Shown here piece by piece: positions 1 through 3,456 of a stretch of 5,208 nucleotides of DNA. The stretch is from Bacteroidota bacterium (lineage in GTDB: Bacteria; Bacteroidota; Bacteroidia; Bacteroidales; UBA10428), in assembly GCA_024640925.1 (NCBI GenBank), contig JAHEEB010000387.1, positions 1 through 5,208 on the forward strand, read 5' to 3'. A model generated the notes under the pieces. That model saw nothing but the letters and a program-made list of their open reading frames with translations, did not search any database and was not told the origin of the DNA. Within the stretch, counting starts at the first letter, position 1. Every line of letters begins with the position of its first letter. Position numbers and translations under genes: made by a program.

Positions 1-37
1 ATTATCTAAATATTAATCAAACAAATACCAATAAAGT

Positions 38-463
38 ATGAAAAATATCGTATTGTTCAGTTTTGCTTTTATCCTGATGATAGGCAGTTGGTCTTGCAAT
101 GCACAAACCAGCAAAAAAGCTGGTCCAAAAAGCACTGTTTCTGCAAAAGTAGAAGTGTATTATTTCCATTTCACCCGTAGATGTAATACCTGCTTATCGG
201 TTGAAGAAAATGCAAAAAAAGCTGTTGAGTTGTTATATGCCGATAAAGTTAAAACCGGTGAATATACTTTCACTGGAATAAATCTTGATGATGAAAACAG
301 CAAGGCAATTGCCGAAAAGCTGGGTATTGGCGGTCAGACTTTATTAGTTGTTTGTGGTGACAAAAAGATTGATATTACCGATAAAGGTTTTATGAATGCC
401 CACGATCTTGAAAAAATGAAGGAAGAAATAAAGAATGCTGTAAATAATGTAACAATGAATTAA
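38..463 (+). CDS. arsF: ArsF-family exported thioredoxin-like protein
   Basis: The 141-residue product has a short basic start and hydrophobic stretch (residues 4-19) followed by Cys20 in the context SWSCNAQ, so it is exported, either as a lipoprotein with a non-classical lipobox or cleaved after Ala22. A strand ending FHFTRRCNTC carries a CxxC pair (Cys49, Cys52) at the place of the thioredoxin active site; a single Cys106 follows. The segment GINLDDENSKAIAEKLGI resembles the thioredoxin beta3-alpha3 region, but GGQT stands where thioredoxins have cis-Pro. The match is to the family called nitrophenyl compound nitroreductase subunit ArsF, named after Shewanella ArsEFG; the nitroreductase role is not evident from this thioredoxin-like fold and the name may mislead. 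The first residues form a clean signal peptide, supporting the start at 38. Its last codons lie inside an 8-base repeat array. A paired ArsG-type membrane protein follows after an intervening gene. Confidence 0.85.
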   Translation: MKNIVLFSFAFILMIGSWSCNAQTSKKAGPKSTVSAKVEVYYFHFTRRCNTCLSVEENAKKAVELLYADKVKTGEYTFTGINLDDENSKAIAEKLGIGGQTLLVVCGDKKIDITDKGFMNAHDLEKMKEEIKNAVNNVTMN

Positions 464-493
464 TGTGCCAATGTGCTAATTGTTCAATGAAGT
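446..493 (+). repeat. 8-base periodic array, six AATnnnnn units (left flank)
   Basis: Six consecutive octamers all begin with AAT: AATGTAAC, AATGAATT, AATGTGCC, AATGTGCT, AATTGTTC, AATGAAGT. Five of six begin AATG, and the two middle ones differ by one base. The phase is lost just outside, at 438-445 and from 494. The first two units lie in the end of arsF and supply its last codons and most of its stop. A matching array in the opposite orientation lies at 832-855, on the other side of the four-helix-bundle gene. From memory, similar AATGTGCCAATTTGCC-like strings occur next to such genes in other Bacteroidota; this could not be searched. Confidence 0.6.
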
Positions 494-507
494 AAATAGT
501 TTGTTGA

Positions 508-786
508 ATGGAAAAGAAGAATGTTATTGTAGAAAAAAGCTTTGAATTTGCTTTGGCGATTATTGAATTAGAAAGTAAGAAGAAATTCGTTATTGCGAGG
601 CAACTATTAAAATCGGGAACTTCGATAGGAGCTAATGTTAGAGAAGCACAAAATGCGGAAAGTAAGAAAGATTTTATACATAAATTGAAAATTTCTGCAA
701 AAGAGGCTGATGAGACTGAATACGGGCTTTTATTGTGCAAACATTCTAATAACTATCCCTTCAATGAATCATTGCTAATAAAGTAA
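508..786 (+). CDS. Truncated four-helix bundle protein (S23/IVP family)
   Basis: This 92-residue ORF belongs to the four-helix bundle family first seen in intervening sequences of 23S rRNA genes (PF05635/TIGR02436 type). The signature QLLKSGTSIGANVREAQ is at residues 32-48, followed by the helix SKKDFIHKLKISAKEADETEY (starting at 52) and CKHSNNYPF (77-85). Family members are usually about 115-125 residues. Here a TAA at 784-786 ends the ORF in the loop before the last helix, and the reading frame then continues with recognisable family tail sequence to 849. Gly73 (GGG) stands where the family normally has Trp (TGG) after Glu-Tyr, and helix 1 looks a few residues short. Function of the family is unknown; it forms pentameric helical bundles in solved structures. 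No rRNA is nearby. It interrupts an otherwise coherent arsF-arsG pair and is flanked by inverted periodic arrays, so it is probably an inserted and decaying passenger. The name is secure; whether the shortened protein is made is doubtful. Confidence 0.75.
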   Translation: MEKKNVIVEKSFEFALAIIELESKKKFVIARQLLKSGTSIGANVREAQNAESKKDFIHKLKISAKEADETEYGLLLCKHSNNYPFNESLLIK

Positions 787-849
787 TTAGAACTGCAAAA
801 ACTTTTATCCAGCATAATCTCTGTTTCTAAACAATCATTAACCCATTAA
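787..849 (+). pseudogene. Detached C-terminal tail of the four-helix bundle gene
   Basis: Directly after the TAA at 784-786 the same frame stays open for 20 codons and ends at TAA 847-849. It reads LELQKLLSSIIS followed by VSKQSLTH, which has the amphipathic pattern of the family's fourth helix (LQKLLSSII is very like family tails as I remember them). With this tail the ancestral protein would be about 113 residues, the normal family length. The break may be one nonsense change, or two compensating one-base indels: loss of an A before GTAATT and gain of an A after it would turn IKVIEL into IK-stop-LEL. There is no start codon in the tail, so it is not a separate gene. Confidence 0.65.
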
Positions 850-855
850 ATCATT
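832..855 (-). repeat. 8-base periodic array, three AATGnnnn units (right flank)
   Basis: Read on the minus strand this is three consecutive octamers, AATGATTT, AATGGGTT and AATGATTG. They have the same period and the same AATG core as the array at 446-493 but the opposite orientation, so the two arrays face each other across the four-helix-bundle gene. One unit here (AATGATTT) differs from a left unit (AATGAATT) at a single base. The array covers the final codons and stop of the detached gene tail and ends three bases before the arsG start codon. Confidence 0.55.
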
Positions 856-858
856 AGC

Positions 859-1557
859 ATGGACTTTTTACAAAGCATATTAGAAAATTCACAATACTCT
901 TTTATTACAGCAATGATATTAGGATTGATGACTGCTATAAGCCCCTGCCCTCTTGCAACTAACATTTCAGCTATCGGATTTATCAGTCGTAATATTGAAA
1001 ACCAAAAACGGGTTTTTATTAATGGATTGGTTTATACTCTTGGCAGGGCAATAAGTTATACAGGGTTGGCTGTATTACTATACTTTGGTGCCAGTAAAAT
1101 AAATGTATCAATGCTTTTCCAGGGATGGGGCGAAAAGCTTTTAGGACCTGTATTAATTATTATCGGATTATTTATGCTCGATGTAGTTAAAATTAAATTT
1201 CCCGGGTTCTCAAAACTGAGTGATAAAATTGGCAAAAACAGCAAAGGAAGTTATTGGAGTACCTTATTGCTGGGAATGGTGTTTGCCCTTGCATTCTGCC
1301 CATATAGCGGAGTATTGTATTTCGCAATGCTTATTCCAATGACAATTGCAAGTGCCAGTGGTTTGTATCTTCCTGTGGTATTTGCTGTTGCAACCGGCTT
1401 ACCTGTTATTCTTTTCGCCTGGTTATTGGCTTATGCTGTTGGAAATGTAGGAAAAATGTACAACCGGATTAAAAACGTTGAACTCTGGTTCCGACGAGTA
1501 GTTGCAGTATTGTTTATTGTTGTTGGTATTTATTATATAATACTGTTTATTAAATAA
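859..1557 (+). CDS. arsG: ArsG-family CcdA/DsbD-like membrane protein
   Basis: The 232-residue product is an integral membrane protein with about six helices (roughly 15-45, 55-78, 92-110, 133-162, 168-197, 211-231). Two conserved half-sites each carry one cysteine: AISPCPLATN (Cys30, TM1) and AFCPYSGVLYF (Cys147, TM4). This is the layout of CcdA and the DsbD beta domain, which pass electrons from cytoplasmic thioredoxin to periplasmic thiol proteins. The closest named family is ArsG, described as an aromatic aminobenzylarsenical efflux permease from Shewanella ArsEFG. Transport and thiol transfer are both possible; the cysteine pair favours redox transfer to the exported CxxC protein ArsF. 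The start at 859 follows the right-hand repeat array by three bases and has no clear Shine-Dalgarno, as usual in Bacteroidota. A 51-base gap separates it from the permease downstream. Confidence 0.85.
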   Translation: MDFLQSILENSQYSFITAMILGLMTAISPCPLATNISAIGFISRNIENQKRVFINGLVYTLGRAISYTGLAVLLYFGASKINVSMLFQGWGEKLLGPVLIIIGLFMLDVVKIKFPGFSKLSDKIGKNSKGSYWSTLLLGMVFALAFCPYSGVLYFAMLIPMTIASASGLYLPVVFAVATGLPVILFAWLLAYAVGNVGKMYNRIKNVELWFRRVVAVLFIVVGIYYIILFIK

Positions 1558-1571
1558 AAAAATTTGAATAA

Positions 1572-1595
1572 TTATTTCGGGTTTATACGAAATAA
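1572..1595. other. Perfect 8-bp inverted repeat between arsG and permease
   Basis: TTATTTCG at 1572-1579 and CGAAATAA at 1588-1595 are perfect reverse complements with an 8-base loop. It lies between the arsG stop and the permease start. There is no following T run, so it is not a standard terminator. It could be an mRNA hairpin that tunes expression between the two genes or an operator. A further CGAA follows at 1598-1601. It could also be chance in AT-rich DNA. Confidence 0.35.
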
Positions 1596-1608
1596 AACGA
1601 ATTGAACT

Positions 1609-2628
1609 ATGAATTGGAATAAAAAAATAATTGTAACATTTCTTTTATTACCCGTCTGGTACATGGTTTATCATTACCTGAAACCAATTACCGACTGGCT
1701 TATTGATTCAGCTTTAGGGTTGGAAAAAGGAACACGCTTAACGGAATCTTTACGTTTTTTTATATTCGAAGTGCCCAAAGTATTCATGTTACTTGTTCTC
1801 ATTATCTTTTTTGTGGGCATAATCCGCTCTTACTTTTCCCCCGAAAGAACCAGAAAGATACTTGAAGGTAAATCCACCTTTACGGGCAATATACTGGCTT
1901 CTATGCTTGGTATTGTTACACCATTTTGTTCGTGTTCTGCCATCCCTTTGTTTTTGGGTTTTGTAGAATCGGGGGTACCGTTGGGTGTTACTTTCTCCTT
2001 TTTAATTGCAGCACCTATGATTAATGAAGTTGCAGTAATCCTTTTATTTGGTATGTTTGGTTGGAAAATTGCCTTAATCTACGTTTTAACGGGACTTATA
2101 ATTGCTATAACAGCAGGTTTTATCATCGGTAAACTAAAACTTGAACATTGGGTACAAGATTGGGTATACAAAACTCAATTTGGCAATACAACCAATGATG
2201 AAGAAAAACTAAAATTATCTGATCGGATACACTTTGGATTGAATGCAGTAAAAGAGATTGTAGGCAAAGTATGGATATTTATTATAATTGGTATTGCAGT
2301 TGGTGCAGGAGCACATGGCTTCGTACCTCAGGATTTCATGGCTTCGCTTATGGGCAAATCGAGCTGGTATAGTGTACCCTTATCTGTACTCATTGGTGTT
2401 CCATTGTATTCAAATGCTGCCGGAATCATTCCTATTGTTTCGGTTTTAATTGAAAAAGGGGCTTCACTTGGAACTTCATTGGCTTTTATGATGGCAGTTA
2501 TTGGACTGTCATTACCTGAAATGATAATCCTGAAAAAAGTATTAAAGATGCCTTTAATACTAGCATTTATAGGTATAGTAGCAACAGGAATTATGATAGT
2601 TGGCTATCTGTTTAATTTCATTTTTTAA
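1609..2628 (+). CDS. PF03773-type permease with FCSCS motif
   Basis: The 339-residue polytopic membrane protein has the hallmark TPFCSCSAIPLF (residues 104-115; Cys107, Cys109) followed by GFVESGVPLGVTFSFL and APMINEVAV. A second half repeats the plan with GVPLYSNAAGIIPIV (263-277), EKGASLGTSLAFMMAVIGLSLPEM (282-305). This is the two-repeat architecture of the PF03773 permease family, which includes ArsP, the exporter of trivalent organoarsenicals in Campylobacter. N-terminal TM at 7-22, then TMs at about 56-74, 93-120, 125-150, 153-175, a soluble loop (176-212) and the second bundle (215-338). Other family members act on other metals or are uncharacterised, so ArsP itself is not claimed. It lies 51 bases after arsG and 23 bases before the HesB-like gene, so all are likely co-transcribed. 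The two membrane cysteines are candidates for binding soft metal(loid)s, by analogy with the family. Confidence 0.85.
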   Translation: MNWNKKIIVTFLLLPVWYMVYHYLKPITDWLIDSALGLEKGTRLTESLRFFIFEVPKVFMLLVLIIFFVGIIRSYFSPERTRKILEGKSTFTGNILASMLGIVTPFCSCSAIPLFLGFVESGVPLGVTFSFLIAAPMINEVAVILLFGMFGWKIALIYVLTGLIIAITAGFIIGKLKLEHWVQDWVYKTQFGNTTNDEEKLKLSDRIHFGLNAVKEIVGKVWIFIIIGIAVGAGAHGFVPQDFMASLMGKSSWYSVPLSVLIGVPLYSNAAGIIPIVSVLIEKGASLGTSLAFMMAVIGLSLPEMIILKKVLKMPLILAFIGIVATGIMIVGYLFNFIF

Positions 2629-2651
2629 TAGAACCATTCAAATTTAAAATT

Positions 2652-2939
2652 ATGGAAATAACACCAAATGCAATTGAGCAACTGAAAAAAATGATTGCTT
2701 CTGTAAATGCTCCCCATTCAGGTATTCGCATTTCGGTAATACCCGGATGCTGCTCGCCTAAACCACTGATGTCTGTCGAAGAAAAAGCAGAAGAAGGAGA
2801 GAAAATTATTACAGTAGATTCTATCGATTTGTTTATGGATATAACAACTGAAAAGGCAATATCTGGATATATCATCGACTTTAATTCCAATGGTTTTAAA
2901 CTCGATTATATGTTACCACCAGGAAGGTGTTGCCGATAA
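2652..2939 (+). CDS. HesB/IscA-like small protein with two CysCys pairs
   Basis: The 95-residue protein starts MEITPNAIEQLKKMI, a typical HesB/IscA (PF01521) opening, and continues with the strand GIRISVIPGCCSP and a C-terminal PPGRCCR. IscA-type Fe-S carriers normally have one Cys near residue 35 and a CGC at the end. Here those places hold Cys33-Cys34 and Cys93-Cys94, so the sites are present but altered to adjacent pairs. It resembles the HesB-related (seleno)protein group as I remember it, in the cysteine form; there is no in-frame TGA. It is soluble and cytoplasmic, with no signal or membrane segment. Close spacing (23 bases) after the permease suggests a shared message. It may carry Fe-S clusters or bind arsenite or another thiophilic ion for the permease; the second idea is inference only. 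Starts at the only good ATG; the upstream AT-rich leader has no strong Shine-Dalgarno. Confidence 0.8.
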   Translation: MEITPNAIEQLKKMIASVNAPHSGIRISVIPGCCSPKPLMSVEEKAEEGEKIITVDSIDLFMDITTEKAISGYIIDFNSNGFKLDYMLPPGRCCR

Positions 2940-2994
2940 GATATTAAACTAAAATCATTTTATAAACCTAAAAATTAACAATATGAACCTAAGA

Positions 2995-3027
2995 TCAAAA
3001 GATTTTTATGTTTATCTGAACTTTTGA
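2995..3027. promoter_or_regulatory. 7-bp inverted repeat, possible operator
   Basis: TCAAAAG at 2995-3001 and CTTTTGA at 3021-3027 are perfect inverted copies 19 bases apart, placed where a regulator would overlap the upstream part of the promoter for the DUF6660-like gene. The arms are AT-rich and short, so chance is possible. No regulator gene is in the window. Confidence 0.25.
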
Positions 3028-3038
3028 CGGATAATTTC

Positions 3039-3046
3039 TATATTTG
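3039..3046 (+). promoter_or_regulatory. Bacteroidota -7 box (TATATTTG)
   Basis: TATATTTG exactly fits the TAnnTTTG -7 consensus for the main sigma factor of Bacteroidota. A TTTG at 3023-3026 is nearer than the usual spacing of about 20 bases, so the -33 part is weak. The box ends only 8 bases before the ATG at 3055, so transcription would begin at or within a few bases of the start codon, implying a leaderless or nearly leaderless message. It suggests that the efflux unit has its own promoter, separate from the arsenic-like genes upstream. Confidence 0.5.
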
Positions 3047-3054
3047 CGCTCTGA

Positions 3055-3360
3055 ATGAAGATTTTACCTTTCATATTATCTCTTTATATATTGGTCCTCA
3101 CTGCCATTCCTTGCATTGATGAGCCAAATGATATTTCCCTGAATAAAATAACTCATAGTATTTCAGGGAATCAACAAACCGATATTGATCATTGTTCACC
3201 TTTTTGTACGTGTGATTGCTGTGTTTCACCGATTATTTATAAGAGTTATATGATTCAATTCAACAGCTATTCCTTGTATCAAAAACAATATTCAACTTAC
3301 TCTTCTAATTATAATTTAGTTCATTACGCTTCAATCTGGCAACCGCCACAGATAATCTGA
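3055..3360 (+). CDS. DUF6660-like small exported Cys-rich protein
   Basis: The 101-residue product has a hydrophobic N-terminal segment (residues 3-19) ending at Cys20 in TAIPC, which is a signal peptide or a poor lipobox. The middle has a compact cysteine cluster, HCSPFCTCDCC (His46, Cys47, Cys51, Cys53, Cys55, Cys56), and the end has IWQPPQ (94-99). This combination, short length and position just before a CusA/CzcA gene match DUF6660, a Bacteroidota family of unknown function, as I remember it. The exported cluster of five thiols and a His suggests metal binding in the periplasm, perhaps delivery to or sensing for the RND pump; this is inference. The start is fixed by the signal peptide and the -7 box just upstream. 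It lies 96 bases before the pump gene and is likely co-transcribed with it. Confidence 0.75.
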   Translation: MKILPFILSLYILVLTAIPCIDEPNDISLNKITHSISGNQQTDIDHCSPFCTCDCCVSPIIYKSYMIQFNSYSLYQKQYSTYSSNYNLVHYASIWQPPQII

Positions 3361-3388
3361 TTCTTTTTACTTAAGTAATTCAGCAGAA

Positions 3389-3412
3389 GCATTGCATAAG
3401 AATATGCTTTGC
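3389..3412. other. Imperfect inverted repeat upstream of RND gene
   Basis: GCATTGCATA and TATGCTTTGC pair at 8 of 10 positions around an AGAA loop, with a perfect 5-bp inner stem. It lies in the 96-base gap before the RND gene, with no T run after it, so it is not a clear terminator. It may be an mRNA hairpin or binding site. A near-consensus -7 box (TATGCTTTG, one base too long) overlaps its right arm at 3403-3411, so a second promoter cannot be excluded. Confidence 0.3.
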
Positions 3413-3456
3413 AAAGAATACATTATTATCAAAATCTCACATTTTTATATTTAATT

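Noticed and set aside
446..493. CRISPR array.
   Set aside because: The 8-base period is far too short and there are no spacers or cas genes.
463..495. Ten-codon frame MCQCANCSMK starting in the arsF stop (TAATG overlap), with CxCxxC.
   Set aside because: It is the direct reading of the AATGTGCn octamers; the cysteines follow from the repeat and there is no family or conservation evidence.
390..740. Minus-strand open frame of 116 codons across the four-helix-bundle gene.
   Set aside because: It overlaps two plus-strand genes with recognisable families, and its product has no recognisable domain.
446..855. 23S rRNA intervening sequence.
   Set aside because: No rRNA sequence is present on either side; the flanks are arsF and arsG coding sequence.
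2618..2890. Minus-strand open frame opposite the HesB-like gene.
   Set aside because: Antisense shadow of a clear HesB/IscA-like gene.
2652..2939. Selenoprotein form of the HesB-related family.
   Set aside because: There is no in-frame TGA and no selenocysteine insertion hairpin is visible; both cluster sites are encoded as Cys.
2950..2962. AT palindrome TAAAAT-C-ATTTTA after the HesB-like gene, considered as a terminator.
   Set aside because: A one-base centre cannot form a loop, the arms have no GC and no T run follows; no convincing terminator is seen here.
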